Counted from the stretch's first letter, positions 50,461 to 60,733 are shown. The stretch: 64,000 bases of DNA from Arsenophonus sp045399315 (GCA_045399315.1 DAYVGO010000033.1:97484-161483); one strand, 5' to 3'. A program made the numbers and translations. The notes: a model not told the origin generated them from the letters alone.

Positions 50461-51942
50461 TTAACGTTTTTTAAGATGCGTTATTAGACGCTTACGTTTA
50501 CGCAGCTGCGTTGGCGTCAATTTATTTTTCTTACCGGCATAAGGGTTTTCGCCTTCCCTAAACTGAATACGAATAGGCGTCCCCATAACCTGTAATGTTC
50601 GGCGAAAATAGTTCATTAAATAACGTTTATAGGAATCGGGTAAATCAGCGACTTGATTGCCGTGTATGACCACAATCGGAGGATTATAACCACCGGCATG
50701 CGCATATTTCATTTTCACTCTGCGGCCTCGTATTAGTGGCGGCTGATGTTCTTCTTCGGCCATCTTCATAATACGCGTTAATAATGCAGTACCGACTCGC
50801 CGGGTTGCCGATTCATAAGCTTCATGAATAGACCCAAACAGATTACCAACACCACTACCATGCAACGCTGAAATGAAATGAACTTTAGCAAAATCAATAA
50901 AACCTAATCGCAAATCCAGCATATCTTTTACAAATTGCCGATCTTCTGGCGACATACTATCCCACTTATTGACCACTATCACCAAAGAACGACCAGCATT
51001 TAGAATAAAGCCTAGTAACGATAAGTCTTGATCAGAAACTCCTTCACGCGCATCAATAACTAGTAAAACAACATTAGCATCTTCAATTGATTGCAACGTT
51101 TTGATCACCGAGAACTTTTCGACGGTTTCAGTTATTTTTCCTCGTTTACGAACACCTGCAGTATCAATCAGTATATATTTATATCCATCTCGCTCCATCG
51201 GAATATAAATACTATCACGGGTGGTACCAGGTATATCATAAACGACCACCCGTTCCTCTCCCAAAATACGGTTAGTCAATGTCGATTTACCAACATTTGG
51301 CCGACCAACAATGGCTAACTTAATAGGTAGTGAACGCGGATCAAACACTTCTGCTTGACTATTTTCAATCGCCACTTTCTGTTCTTGAGCAAGCCAATAA
51401 GCAGCATTAGTCTGCTCTTCCGTTAATTTAATATCATTGGCTAATTTTTGTGGACAATAGGGGGAAACAACTTTTTCAAGCAGTTGGGTAACCCCACGTC
51501 CATGTGATGCCGCGATAGGATAAATATCTTTGATTCCCAGCACATAAAAATCACCTAATACGCTATCAATATCCAAACCATCTGTTTTATTGGCAACCAA
51601 GTAAGTATCTTTCTTGCGACTGCGCAAATGTTTAGCAATCGCATGATCTGCCGGCATCAATCCCGCGCGAACGTCGACCATAAAAAAAACAATATTAGCT
51701 TCTTCAATCGCCAGTAAGGATTGAGAAGCCATATGTGTTTCTATCCCCTCTTCTGAACCATCAATACCACCAGTATCAATAATAATGAACTCCTGTCCTG
51801 CAAACACTACTTTGCCATATTTTCGGTCGCGAGTTAAACCAGGAAAATCAGCAACCAGTGCATCCCTAGTTCGAGTTAATCGGTTAAATAAAGTAGATTT
51901 TCCTACGTTTGGATGCCCTACTAGCGCAATGATAGGTATCAT
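50461..51942 (-). CDS. der: GTPase Der (EngA), ribosome assembly
   Basis: A 493-residue double GTPase that helps 50S ribosome maturation. Two G domains with P-loops GHPNVGKST (residues 9-17) and GRPNVGKST (213-221), each with its DTGG or DTAG motif and NKTD or NKWD motif, followed by the C-terminal KH-like domain (GGYNPPIVVIHGNQ, NYFRRTLQVMGTPIRIQFREGENPY) and a basic tail. The start is MIPIIALVGHPN. It is last in the run hisS-yfgM-bamB-der, with hairpins in the gap after bamB. Intact. Confidence 0.98.
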   Translation of the reverse strand: MIPIIALVGHPNVGKSTLFNRLTRTRDALVADFPGLTRDRKYGKVVFAGQEFIIIDTGGIDGSEEGIETHMASQSLLAIEEANIVFFMVDVRAGLMPADHAIAKHLRSRKKDTYLVANKTDGLDIDSVLGDFYVLGIKDIYPIAASHGRGVTQLLEKVVSPYCPQKLANDIKLTEEQTNAAYWLAQEQKVAIENSQAEVFDPRSLPIKLAIVGRPNVGKSTLTNRILGEERVVVYDIPGTTRDSIYIPMERDGYKYILIDTAGVRKRGKITETVEKFSVIKTLQSIEDANVVLLVIDAREGVSDQDLSLLGFILNAGRSLVIVVNKWDSMSPEDRQFVKDMLDLRLGFIDFAKVHFISALHGSGVGNLFGSIHEAYESATRRVGTALLTRIMKMAEEEHQPPLIRGRRVKMKYAHAGGYNPPIVVIHGNQVADLPDSYKRYLMNYFRRTLQVMGTPIRIQFREGENPYAGKKNKLTPTQLRKRKRLITHLKKR

Positions 51943-52005
51943 TTTTAAGATGCCTCATAAAAATTAAAATCGGTATTCTGATTTCAATTTTCAGAATACT
52001 AAAAA

Positions 52006-52036
52006 GATAAAACGGCCACAGAAATTAGCAGCCGTT
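52006..52036 (-). terminator. Possible terminator downstream of bamB
   Basis: On the minus strand AACGGC-(14 bases)-GCCGTTTTATCTTTTT follows the bamB stop by 35 bp. A second hairpin, TATTCTGA / TCAGAATA (51974-51998), lies just after it and before der. Confidence 0.5.
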
Positions 52037-52070
52037 AATTCTATATGGAAAATGAGAAAATGTCAGGAAA

Positions 52071-53249
52071 TTAACGTTCAATTAAATATACGGTGCCATT
52101 TTTTGCCTGAAGTAGCAATTTATCACTGGCAATAACTGGGCGACTGAGTAAACCCGAACTATCAACTTTATGTTGAGCAACAAATTGACCATCCTGGGTA
52201 TCTAACCAATGAAGATAGCCTTCTCCATCACCAACCACCAAATAACCATCATAAATAGCCGGCGCAGTTAAATTACGATGTAATAATGCATCTTGGCTCC
52301 ATAAGGTGATACCATCAGTTTTGCGAATAGCCAGCACGTGATCATTTTGATCAACTAAGTAGATAATATCATTCGCCACAATAATATCATTTACCGATCC
52401 CAGATCACGCTTCCAGATAATTTGGCTAGAACGCATATCCATGGCGACTAAATCACCATTATAGGCAATAGCAAAGATAGCGCCTGAATTGATATCAATA
52501 ACTGGTGTCATATTAACATCGTGTAACCGATCAATTTCAGTGGCGCCACTAATCTGAGAAATATATTGTTGCCAAGCAATTTGTCCTTGAGCCAGTACTA
52601 CCGCACTGATACGGCTACCATTGCTACCAACAATCGCGATACCATAAACTGTAGCCGGCGCTGATTTACCTCTTATTGATAATGTCGAGCTATCTAAATT
52701 AATACTCCATTTGCTCTGTCCAGTCTGTGCATCCAAAGCTTGTAATACACCATTACTGGTATGGATTAAAACCAGACCATCACTAACTACCGGCTGCGAA
52801 AGTGCTTCTCCGGCAACATCAGTTTCCCATGTCACTTCCCCATCGGCCTTATTTAACACAATAACTTTTCCAGTTTCTGTTCCTATATATAGTTTATCTC
52901 CTGAAACTGTTAATCCGCTGGAGAGTAATGCCGGCAAATTAGCCGTGAAAAAACCAACCTGTTGCGATAAGTCAATTGACCATAATATCTCACCTGAATC
53001 AATATCCATCGCTTTCACCTTTCCTTTACGATCTGCTGCATAAACAACCGAATCGTCGTAAGCCGGAGAAAGTTGAGAATAATATTTTCCACTACCATCC
53101 CCTACCGAGCGATTCCAGATGATCGTAGGGGTGAATTGATTATCAACCTCAGGAAGAGGAGACATCACTATAGAATCTTTTTCAGTTGAGCATCCAATTA
53201 ACAAAGTCATTGCCAACAAACCAACCAAGAGCCTTCTACCCAATTGCAT
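52071..53249 (-). CDS. bamB: Outer-membrane assembly lipoprotein BamB
   Basis: A 392-residue lipoprotein of the BAM complex (E. coli 392). The lipobox LLIGC places the lipidated Cys at residue 20. The protein is an eight-bladed beta-propeller built of PQQ-like repeats, seen as repeated G-x-(V/I)-x-x-(L/I)-(D/N)-x-x-(D/T)-G-x-x-x-W units (KAMDIDSGEILWSIDL, IVLNKADGEVTWETDV, QALDAQTGQSKWSINL, LDTQDGQFVAQHKV). It assists BamA in folding outer-membrane barrels. It lies 13 bp after yfgM. Intact. Confidence 0.97.
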   Translation of the reverse strand: MQLGRRLLVGLLAMTLLIGCSTEKDSIVMSPLPEVDNQFTPTIIWNRSVGDGSGKYYSQLSPAYDDSVVYAADRKGKVKAMDIDSGEILWSIDLSQQVGFFTANLPALLSSGLTVSGDKLYIGTETGKVIVLNKADGEVTWETDVAGEALSQPVVSDGLVLIHTSNGVLQALDAQTGQSKWSINLDSSTLSIRGKSAPATVYGIAIVGSNGSRISAVVLAQGQIAWQQYISQISGATEIDRLHDVNMTPVIDINSGAIFAIAYNGDLVAMDMRSSQIIWKRDLGSVNDIIVANDIIYLVDQNDHVLAIRKTDGITLWSQDALLHRNLTAPAIYDGYLVVGDGEGYLHWLDTQDGQFVAQHKVDSSGLLSRPVIASDKLLLQAKNGTVYLIER

Positions 53250-53262
53250 GTCAATATTCCTC

Positions 53263-53883
53263 TTAGTTTGGCAAGCTATTAATTTTTATTTTTAATATTG
53301 TCTTCATCATTTCAGCTCCACTTGATTCAATTCCTTTAGAATAAGCTGCACGAGCACTAGCGATATCACCTTTTTTCAGTAATCCATCACCTCGAATATC
53401 TTCGACAATCGCCCTCCAACCTTTATCTTGCACTTGAGTCAAAGTCATCAGAGCTTGATCTATCTTGTTCAAGGCTAACTGAACGCGTGCCAACCTGATA
53501 TTGATCAAATCCTTAAGATCGTCTAGTTGCGCAGTTGCTAATGCATTTAGTAACGCTTTTTCTGCCCCAGTGATATCATTTTTTTCCACCGCAATTTTGG
53601 CAAGCTTAATATTGGTCAATACACCATAAATATTTTTTGTTTCATTAGCAAATCGTTCTCCAGTCAGCAGTACTTGTTTTGATCCTGTCTTCAATTGAGA
53701 AGTAATCTGCTCAAAGGCTTGAGCACTCTCTTGCAAACGATTTACCTGATGTGATTGCCAATAATTCCAACCAATAATCGCGCCAACTCCAACAACTAGC
53801 CCAATTACTAACGCTTTGCCATTGTTGACAAAAAAACGTTTGATAGCATCTATCTGCTCATTTTCAGTGGTATAGACTTCCAC
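53263..53883 (-). CDS. yfgM: YfgM, inner-membrane TPR protein of the Sec/chaperone network
   Basis: A 206-residue protein (E. coli 206). A cytoplasmic N-terminus (MEVYTTENEQIDAIKRFFVNNGKALVIGL) leads to one membrane segment (about residues 24-45) and a periplasmic TPR-like domain (LAKIAVEKNDITGAEKALLNAL, RLARVQLALNKIDQALMTL, DIRGDGLLKKGDIASARAAYSKGIES). YfgM associates with PpiD at SecYEG. It lies between hisS and bamB, 10-13 bp from each, in one operon. Intact. Confidence 0.95.
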   Translation of the reverse strand: MEVYTTENEQIDAIKRFFVNNGKALVIGLVVGVGAIIGWNYWQSHQVNRLQESAQAFEQITSQLKTGSKQVLLTGERFANETKNIYGVLTNIKLAKIAVEKNDITGAEKALLNALATAQLDDLKDLINIRLARVQLALNKIDQALMTLTQVQDKGWRAIVEDIRGDGLLKKGDIASARAAYSKGIESSGAEMMKTILKIKINSLPN

Positions 53884-53893
53884 AGAGTCTCCT

Positions 53894-55171
53894 TTAACCT
53901 AAAAGTTCAGTCAAACGTACAGCTACATTCTGCTGAGAAATTTTTTCCTGGTTACCAGTATACAAATCTTTTATCGTAATTTGATCTGAGTGATTCTCAT
54001 CTTCACCTAAAATCAGGGCAATTTTCGCCTGGTATTTATTTGCTCGAGCCAACTGTTTCTTAAAATTACCGCCGCCATGATGCGTCATTAATTTTAAAGC
54101 CGGCAGTTGATCACGAATTTTTTCCGCCAATACTAATACTGCCTGTTGACTTGCCTCACCACAAGCAACCAAATAAGCATCAACCAACGAACATCCAGCA
54201 ACAAAATCCGGGTTAATCTGGCGCACCAATAACACCATGCGCTCCATTCCCATCGCAAAACCTACCGCTGGTATCGCTCGTCCACCAAGTTGCTCAACCA
54301 AACCATCATAACGACCGCCAGCACATACTGTTCCTTGTGCACCTAGTGCGTCAGTAATCCACTCAAATACGGTGCGATTATAATAATCCAAACCACGAAC
54401 TAAACGTTGATTAATTCGATATTGAATTCCTGCACCATCAAGTAACTGACAAAGTCCTGTAAGATGTTGTTTAGATTCATCATCAAGATAATCAGCAAGT
54501 AATGGCGCATCATTAAGCAGTTTCTGCACATCAGGATTTTTTGAATCGAGAATTCTTAAAGGGTTAGTCGACAGCCGACGTCGGCAATCGTCATCCAATT
54601 TATCTTCATACTGTTGTAAGAAAGCGACTAACGTCTGGCGGTATTTAGCGCGTGTTGCTAATGAACCAATCGAGTTTAATTCCAGTGAAACATGGTTAGC
54701 AATCCCCAACTCACGCCACCAACGTGCTGTCATTATAATAAGTTCGGCATCAATATCCGGCCCGGCTAAACCAAAAACTTCAACACCTAACTGATGAAAT
54801 TGGCGATAGCGTCCTTTTTGCGGCCGCTCATAACGAAACATCGGGCCCAAATACCATAGCCGCTGTTGCTGATTATACAATAAACCATGCTCGATCCCAG
54901 CACGTACACAACCAGCAGTATTCTCTGGACGCAATGTTATACTATCACCATCACGGTCATCAAAGCTATACATCTCTTTTTCAACCACATCAGTGACCTC
55001 ACCTATCGCACGAGAAAACAGTGAGGTTTGCTCTACAATTGGTGTACGTATCTCACTAAAACTATAGCTAGCCAAGATTTGTTTTAATTTGTTTTCAATT
55101 TGTTGCCAGAATTGAATATCGGCAGGAAGACTATCATTCATACCGCGAATAGATTGAATGTTTTTGGCCAC
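53894..55171 (-). CDS. hisS: Histidyl-tRNA synthetase HisS
   Basis: A 425-residue class II synthetase (E. coli 424). Motif 2 (LWYLGPMFRYERPQKGRYRQFHQLGVEVFG), the His-specific LVRGLDYYNRTVFEW, motif 3 (GGRYDGLVEQLGGRAIPAVGFAMGMERM) and the C-terminal anticodon-binding domain are complete. The start is GTG 55171 (MAKNIQSIRGMND), as in E. coli, where GTG is also used. It is followed by yfgM. Intact. Confidence 0.98.
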   Translation of the reverse strand: MAKNIQSIRGMNDSLPADIQFWQQIENKLKQILASYSFSEIRTPIVEQTSLFSRAIGEVTDVVEKEMYSFDDRDGDSITLRPENTAGCVRAGIEHGLLYNQQQRLWYLGPMFRYERPQKGRYRQFHQLGVEVFGLAGPDIDAELIIMTARWWRELGIANHVSLELNSIGSLATRAKYRQTLVAFLQQYEDKLDDDCRRRLSTNPLRILDSKNPDVQKLLNDAPLLADYLDDESKQHLTGLCQLLDGAGIQYRINQRLVRGLDYYNRTVFEWITDALGAQGTVCAGGRYDGLVEQLGGRAIPAVGFAMGMERMVLLVRQINPDFVAGCSLVDAYLVACGEASQQAVLVLAEKIRDQLPALKLMTHHGGGNFKKQLARANKYQAKIALILGEDENHSDQITIKDLYTGNQEKISQQNVAVRLTELLG

Positions 55172-55283
55172 GTTATTTCTCTATTTAAAAATCTACCACA
55201 ATATGGATTATAAAAGTGAATATTACAGGGTGCAATCCATAAACAAAACTGGCTCATCACTCTATAAGCCAATTATTATTAAA

Positions 55284-56405
55284 TTACTTATCTATTTGCT
55301 CGATATCAATCCGCCGATTTTCATCCAACATAACTGCTTTTGCCCGAATTTTAGCTTCTAACTGATCGATCATATCAGTATTATCTAAACGCTCTTTTTG
55401 ACGCACACCATCTTCATAAAAGCCACTCTTTGCTATTGCTCCTGTGACGCCAAGAGTAGAAACTTCTGCTTCACCAGGACCATTAACAACACAACCAATA
55501 ATTGAAACATCCATCGGTGTAATAATATCTTCTAGCCGTTCTTCTAATGTATTTACGGTACCAATGACATCAAATTCCTGACGTGAGCAGGTCGGGCAAG
55601 CAATAAAATTAATCCCCCTTGAGCGAATGCGTAGTGATTTCAAAATATCAAAACCAACTTTGACTTCTTCAACTGGATCAGCAGCTAATGAGATACGTAA
55701 TGTATCACCAATACCCTCTGACAATAATATCCCTAGTCCAATAGCAGATTTCACCGAGCCCGCTCGTGCTCCTCCTGCTTCAGTAATACCTAAATGTAAC
55801 GGTTGATCAATTTTATCAGCCAGTAAACGATAAGAACCTACAGCTAAAAAAACATCTGAAGCTTTAACACTAACTTTAAATTGATCGAAATTCATTCGAT
55901 CCAGGATATCAACATGACGCATCGCCGAGTCAACTAATGCTGCCGGAATGGGTTCGCCATATTTTTCTTGAATATCCTTTTCTAATGAACCACCGTTAAC
56001 ACCTATTCGAATAGGAATATTTTTATCGCGAGCACAGTCGACTACTTGACGAATACGTTCTTGATTACCAATATTACCCGGATTGATACGTAAACAATCC
56101 ACTCCATATTCAGCAACTTTTAGCGCGATACGATAATCAAAATGGATATCAGCAACAACAGGAACATTTACTTGTTGCTTAATGAGTTTAAACGCTTCCG
56201 CTGCATCCATTGTCGGTACAGAAACACGCACAATATCAACACCCACTCGCTGTAGGGATTTAATCTGTTTGACTGTTGCTGTAATATCCGTTGTGCGCGT
56301 GTTTGTCATAGATTGTACTGCGATTGGGGCACCATCGCCGATAGGAACATTACCTACATAAATGCGCGTTGATTTACGCCTTTTTATCGGTGATTGATTA
56401 TGCAT
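55284..56405 (-). CDS. ispG: 4-hydroxy-3-methylbut-2-enyl-diphosphate synthase IspG
   Basis: A 373-residue iron-sulfur enzyme of the MEP isoprenoid pathway (GcpE). The N-terminal barrel has PIAVQSMTNTRTTD and VRVSVPTMDAAEAFKLIKQQ. The cluster Cys are in FIACPTCSRQEFDV and SIIGCVVNGPGEA. I chose ATG 56405 (MHNQSPIKRRKST), matching E. coli and preceded by GGAGGAG; the frame is open to 56423. The enzyme needs an Fe-S cluster, and part of the isc system here (hscA, fdx) is damaged. Intact. Confidence 0.97.
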   Translation of the reverse strand: MHNQSPIKRRKSTRIYVGNVPIGDGAPIAVQSMTNTRTTDITATVKQIKSLQRVGVDIVRVSVPTMDAAEAFKLIKQQVNVPVVADIHFDYRIALKVAEYGVDCLRINPGNIGNQERIRQVVDCARDKNIPIRIGVNGGSLEKDIQEKYGEPIPAALVDSAMRHVDILDRMNFDQFKVSVKASDVFLAVGSYRLLADKIDQPLHLGITEAGGARAGSVKSAIGLGILLSEGIGDTLRISLAADPVEEVKVGFDILKSLRIRSRGINFIACPTCSRQEFDVIGTVNTLEERLEDIITPMDVSIIGCVVNGPGEAEVSTLGVTGAIAKSGFYEDGVRQKERLDNTDMIDQLEAKIRAKAVMLDENRRIDIEQIDK

Positions 56406-56534
56406 ATTACTCTCCTCCAACATCCATGTTTAATAATTTACGCTATTTCTATAATTGAAACCATCGTCAATTCTATGGCTTCTTAATTGTTGGCAATTTA
56501 ACATTACTTATAGGTGTTATCTTACAATATTCAT

Positions 56535-57557
56535 TTATGATTCAGGCAATTTAAACTTAGCTGGACGATTAGCTTTAATAAAGCGACCTAGATCAACAGA
56601 ATTACCTTTAAATAACAAATTAACATTACCGGGGATACCAATATTAAACTGATAAGGTAACTCGCCATTTAATTCAAGTTTCTGACCGGCATTTTTAAAA
56701 CCGCTAAATAAAATTTTACCTTTAGCGTCAAAAACTTCTAACCAGCACTGCCCTTTAAATTTGATTATCACACCCTCGCTATTTTCTATGCTGGCAGTAT
56801 CAGCAGTCGTTTCTTCATTTCTTACTCGACCTGGATTAGTATTATTAGTCATACTACCTGGCAATGGTACTGTTTTTATTTCTGCCGGATTTTCTGACTC
56901 AATATTAACATTTATATCAGTATTTTTTGCTATTTCAGAAGATAGTGCAGATTTAGGTGCCGGTGATACTACATTATTTGCCAATGCTGAGGTTGCCGGT
57001 AGCATGCTCGCTTCTGCAGGTGGCGTAGCAACATTACTTTGTTCTGTGGTAGCTGATTCACTAACAGCCGAAGCAGGAGGTTCTGCTGGTATATGAGCAG
57101 CATTAGCTCGATTCTGTTCAGCCATGGCAACAATTTCCTGTTTTTGTACTTTATAACCCTGCCACCACCAAATTCCTACCATAGCAATACAAATAATAAT
57201 AATTAGCCAGGTAAATCTCATTAACCAATCTTCCCGTTTTTTGCGCGTTTTTCCTAGGGAATAACTTTGCATAGGAGAAACAACTGCCGCTTTCGCTGGT
57301 GTATGTTTATCCAATAATTCGAGAATTTCTTTTTCTGGAATTTTGACTAATTTTGCATAAGAACGAATGTAGCCACGCAAGAAAGTAGGATCAACACCTT
57401 GGGAATTGCTGTCTTCTTCTATCTCACGGACTGTGCATACTTTCAAGCAAAGTCGCTCGGCAACGATTTCTCGGGAAAGACCAAGCGTTTCCCGTGCCTG
57501 CAATAAACGTTGGCCAACGGTGATTTCTGTTTTTTCTGTTTTAGGTTTGCTATTCAT
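56535..57557 (-). CDS. rodZ: Cytoskeletal protein RodZ
   Basis: A bitopic protein that links MreB to the cell-wall elongation machinery. The N-terminal helix-turn-helix (GQRLLQARETLGLSREIVAERLCLKVCTVREIEED) is followed by SQGVDPTFLRGYIRSYAKL, a basic KTRKKREDWLMR, one membrane segment (about 20 residues, FTWLIIIICIAMVGIWWW), a Pro/Ala/Thr-rich periplasmic linker and the C-terminal DUF4115 domain (GQCWLEVFDAKGKILFSGF). I use the ATG at 57557 (MNSKPKTEKTE), which fits the family length of about 340; the frame extends to 57626. Intact. Confidence 0.93.
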   Translation of the reverse strand: MNSKPKTEKTEITVGQRLLQARETLGLSREIVAERLCLKVCTVREIEEDSNSQGVDPTFLRGYIRSYAKLVKIPEKEILELLDKHTPAKAAVVSPMQSYSLGKTRKKREDWLMRFTWLIIIICIAMVGIWWWQGYKVQKQEIVAMAEQNRANAAHIPAEPPASAVSESATTEQSNVATPPAEASMLPATSALANNVVSPAPKSALSSEIAKNTDINVNIESENPAEIKTVPLPGSMTNNTNPGRVRNEETTADTASIENSEGVIIKFKGQCWLEVFDAKGKILFSGFKNAGQKLELNGELPYQFNIGIPGNVNLLFKGNSVDLGRFIKANRPAKFKLPES

Positions 57558-57627
57558 TCGCGGAAATATTGGTCTTTTCTGAGTTTTTAACATCATGAAG
57601 GCTTTTAAGTAAACTTTATCTATCAAG

Positions 57628-58077
57628 CTAATAAAAAACCTTCATGCCGATAATATTTATTACATTATTTTGAAATATGTTGACAATTAAGCCTGTTAAG
57701 TTCTTCCTCTTTTCTAAGTTTGATAATCTCCTCAAATATATTTTCAGAACATAAGAAGTCAAATAACAATAACGCATACTTGTATTATTGATTGCTGATG
57801 AACGAATTGCCACTTTAAAATATTTTAATGCTAAGGCTGATTGCTTTTACTGGAGCTTGATGATGATCATGCCTAAATTAGCAATACCATTTTTCGGTTC
57901 CGCCCGCATTATCTTCTCAAAATGATAGGATGCTGCTGGATAATTTTCTTCTGACAAATAACTAATACCTAGCTGTGTCCGTGTTACAATCACAATATCA
58001 ACGTCTTTACTAATACTAGTACATCCTATTGATAAACCCACTAACAATAGGATATTAATGATAGACATCCTTATCAT
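57628..58077 (-). pseudogene. PilF/PilW-like TPR lipoprotein remnant
   Basis: The start MIRMSIINILLLVGLSIGCTS gives a lipoprotein signal with lipobox LSIGC. TPR-like sequence follows (TRTQLGISYLSEENYPAASYHFEKIMRAEPKNGIANLGM) and ends at 76 residues (stop at 57847). Type IV pilus lipoproteins of about 250 residues occupy this position between rlmN and rodZ in related enterobacteria. Downstream sequence keeps a weak TPR-like piece (ALALKYFKVAIRSS) in another frame and then loses similarity. So it is called a truncated, decayed gene. Confidence 0.65.
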
Positions 58078-58150
58078 ATCACTCTCATTTATATACCTGT
58101 TAATAAAAGGGATCCCAATATCTAATTCCCTTTATCTTGTTAATTAACAT

Positions 58151-59320
58151 TCAGACTGCTTTTACTGTAATTGGTTCACCAACAAGGCGTTTTTTCAATG
58201 TTCGTTTTGTTCGATCAATAACATCTCCCGTTAATTGACCACAGGCTGCATCGATATCCTCGCCACGAATCTTACGCACAATGGTAGTAAGACCATATTT
58301 CATCAATACTTTTGCAAAACGATCAATACGACTATTAGAACTGCGACAGTAAATTGCACCAGGAAATGGGTTCCAAGGAATTAAATTAATTTTACTCGGA
58401 GTATGTTTAAGACATTCAACTAACTGATGTGCATGCTCAATGCTATCATTGACATCATTTAACATGACATACTCAACAGTTACACGTCCCTGATTTGCAT
58501 TGGATTTTGTTAAATAGCGGCGAACACTAGATAGAAAGGTTTCAATATTGTATTTTTTATTAATGGGAACAATTTCATCACGGATCACATCAGTCGGTGC
58601 ATGTAAAGAAATGGCCAACGCAACATCAATCATATCACCTAATTTATCAAGCGCAGGTACAACACCAGAAGTCGATAAAGTGACCCGTCGTTTTGACAAA
58701 CCAAAACCAAAATCATCCATCATAATTTCCATTGCTGGAATAACGTTATTTAGATTTAATAAAGGCTCTCCCATTCCCATCATTACAACATTGGTAATAG
58801 GACGTCGGCCACTTGATTTCAAAGAACCAATAACTTTTGCAGCACGCCACACTTGACCTATAATCTCTGCCACCCGTAAGTTACGATTGAAACCTTGCTG
58901 CGCCGTTGAACAAAATTTACATTCAAGCGCGCAACCAACTTGGGAAGAGACACAAAGTGTCGCCCGATCATCTTCAGGAATATAAACTGTCTCTACTTGT
59001 TGCTCACCTACTGTAATCGCCCACTTGATGGTACCATCGGTCGAACGCTGTTCTTGCGCAATTTCAGGCGCACGAATTTCAGCAACTGACTTTAATTTAG
59101 TACGTAACGCTTTATTGATATCGGTCATCAGATCAAAATCATCATAGCAATGGTGATAAATCCATTTCATTACCTGATTGGCCCGAAAGGGTTTTTCTCC
59201 CATATCAATGAAAAACTGCCGCATCTGTTTACGATTCATATCCAGCAAATTGACTTTTGCTGATTTGCTAATAGGGGAAAAAGGCGACACGCACTGTGTT
59301 GCTGTTTTAAATTGAAACAT
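58151..59320 (-). CDS. rlmN: Dual-specificity RNA methyltransferase RlmN
   Basis: A 389-residue radical-SAM methyltransferase that makes m2A at 23S rRNA A2503 and tRNA A37. The cluster motif C-x3-C-x2-C is C130, C134, C137 in VGCALECKFCSTAQQGFNRN. The methyl-carrying Cys region reads GEDIDAACGQL near the C-terminus. VVMMGMGEPLLN, SLHAPTD and INLIPWNPFPGA are family blocks. The N-terminus before NLLDMNRKQMRQFF differs in sequence from E. coli but not in length. Intact. Confidence 0.97.
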   Translation of the reverse strand: MFQFKTATQCVSPFSPISKSAKVNLLDMNRKQMRQFFIDMGEKPFRANQVMKWIYHHCYDDFDLMTDINKALRTKLKSVAEIRAPEIAQEQRSTDGTIKWAITVGEQQVETVYIPEDDRATLCVSSQVGCALECKFCSTAQQGFNRNLRVAEIIGQVWRAAKVIGSLKSSGRRPITNVVMMGMGEPLLNLNNVIPAMEIMMDDFGFGLSKRRVTLSTSGVVPALDKLGDMIDVALAISLHAPTDVIRDEIVPINKKYNIETFLSSVRRYLTKSNANQGRVTVEYVMLNDVNDSIEHAHQLVECLKHTPSKINLIPWNPFPGAIYCRSSNSRIDRFAKVLMKYGLTTIVRKIRGEDIDAACGQLTGDVIDRTKRTLKKRLVGEPITVKAV

Positions 59321-59509
59321 TATTATTGCCTCGTTATTACACTTTTCGGCGAAAACTGTAGATTTTATAACAATTAACTACATTTATTGGAACTAAATAT
59401 TATTTTTAATAGCATTATATGCCATAACCTTGCCAATAAATCACTTAACAAGGTCTGGTATTTTACAAACTTTATTAATATTTTGCTAATAATAACCTAT
59501 TTCTGTTTG

Positions 59510-59935
59510 TTAACACGGACATATTTCATCGTCAGTGAAGAAAAAAGCAATTTCTCGCTCTGCTGAGGCGACAGAATCTGATCCATGTACTGCATTGGCG
59601 GTAAAACTATCTGCATAATCAGCCCGTAGCGTTCCTGCCAATGCCTTGGTGGGATCTGTGGCGCCCATCAAGTCACGATAACGTTGGATTGCATCTTGCC
59701 CCGCTAAAACTTGCATCATAATAGGTCCCACAGTCATAAATTCGACTAATCCATCAAAAAAAGGCTTACCTTTATGCTCAGCATAAAAACCGGCCACCTG
59801 CTCACGACTTAAATGCACCATTTTAGCGGCAATAATTTTAAATCCCGCTTGTTCAAAACGGGAATAAATCGCACCAATCACATTTTTTTCAACCGCATTT
59901 GGCTTAATAATGGAAAATGTACGTTGTATGGTCAT
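59510..59935 (-). CDS. ndk: Nucleoside diphosphate kinase Ndk
   Basis: A 141-residue NDP kinase (E. coli 143). The catalytic His is H117 in NAVHGSDSV, and the start MTIQRTFSIIKPNAVEKNVIG is typical. GATDPTKALAGTLRADYA is also conserved. It keeps the nucleoside triphosphate pools balanced. It stands alone between rlmN and the sseB remnant. Intact. Confidence 0.98.
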   Translation of the reverse strand: MTIQRTFSIIKPNAVEKNVIGAIYSRFEQAGFKIIAAKMVHLSREQVAGFYAEHKGKPFFDGLVEFMTVGPIMMQVLAGQDAIQRYRDLMGATDPTKALAGTLRADYADSFTANAVHGSDSVASAEREIAFFFTDDEICPC

Positions 59936-60282
59936 TAAAATTCCTCTTAGTTGTTATATTTTCATCATGATATTTTTGCCTAGCATCCATACTCTATGCC
60001 AAGAAAAAGATTTATCATCATTTTTTATTAAGGCAAAATAGCTGGTCATTATAAATATTGAAAATTTAATTGCCCACCTGACGGCTAATTTTGCTAATTT
60101 TTTTATACATTTTTTTATTTCTTTAGCTTAAATCACATTTTTTTAAAATTTAAAACGAGAGACAATTAATCTCTTTAAATAACAATAAATAATCTAGCCA
60201 ATTCTCTATAGAATTTAGCCTTAAAGATAAATTAAAATATAAAAAACTAGCTGGATATGAATAAATCAATGGCTGGCAAAAT
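59936..60282. other. Gap between sseB remnant and ndk
   Basis: About 350 AT-rich bases, mainly the ndk upstream region on the minus strand. No gene or repeat seen. Confidence 0.45.
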
Positions 60283-60733
60283 TTAACAATTTCTAACCGC
60301 AATAGAGTTACGCAACCAACTCCCTATTTTACGTTGATAAAATGGCTGTAGATGATGGACAATAAAATGATCAATACCTTGGTTATTAAGTTGTGTAAAG
60401 TAAAAATCAATTGATTCATTATCGGCAAGATAATCAAGTGCCAGCCTGGCTAAAAATAGAATTAATCGCTGAGCTTCCTGTTCATAGCCAATACTAATTT
60501 CTAGTGCAATAAGCATAAACAGTAATTCTGTTGAGGTATCATCCTTGGCTTGCACTAAAAAAAGCATGACGTATGACTTTATATTTTTTGAAAAACTGGC
60601 AAAGGGCATCGATTAGTTTTCGTGGCAAAGTTTCAGGTATGCTCAATTTCATGACACTACCACCTGACATCGTGGTCGTGGTCATTGCCGTGGGTTGATT
60701 CATTTTATGAGCTACCATTTTAGCTTCCTTCAT
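60283..60733 (-). pseudogene. sseB: SseB-like enhanced serine sensitivity protein, truncated and frameshifted
   Basis: Two overlapping pieces match the second half of SseB. The 5' piece (60539-60733) has ETLPRKLIDALCQFFKKYKVIRHAF, corresponding to QMIDSLTTLFKTIKPVKRAF in E. coli. The 3' piece (60283-60609) in another frame has LFMLIALEISIGYEQEAQRL, SIDFYFTQLNNQGIDHFIVHHLQPFYQRKIGSWLRN, matching the C-terminus EPIDICQVKKGEKGISHFI. The N-terminal half is missing and one frameshift separates the pieces. The position between ndk and pepB is the E. coli one. Confidence 0.78.
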
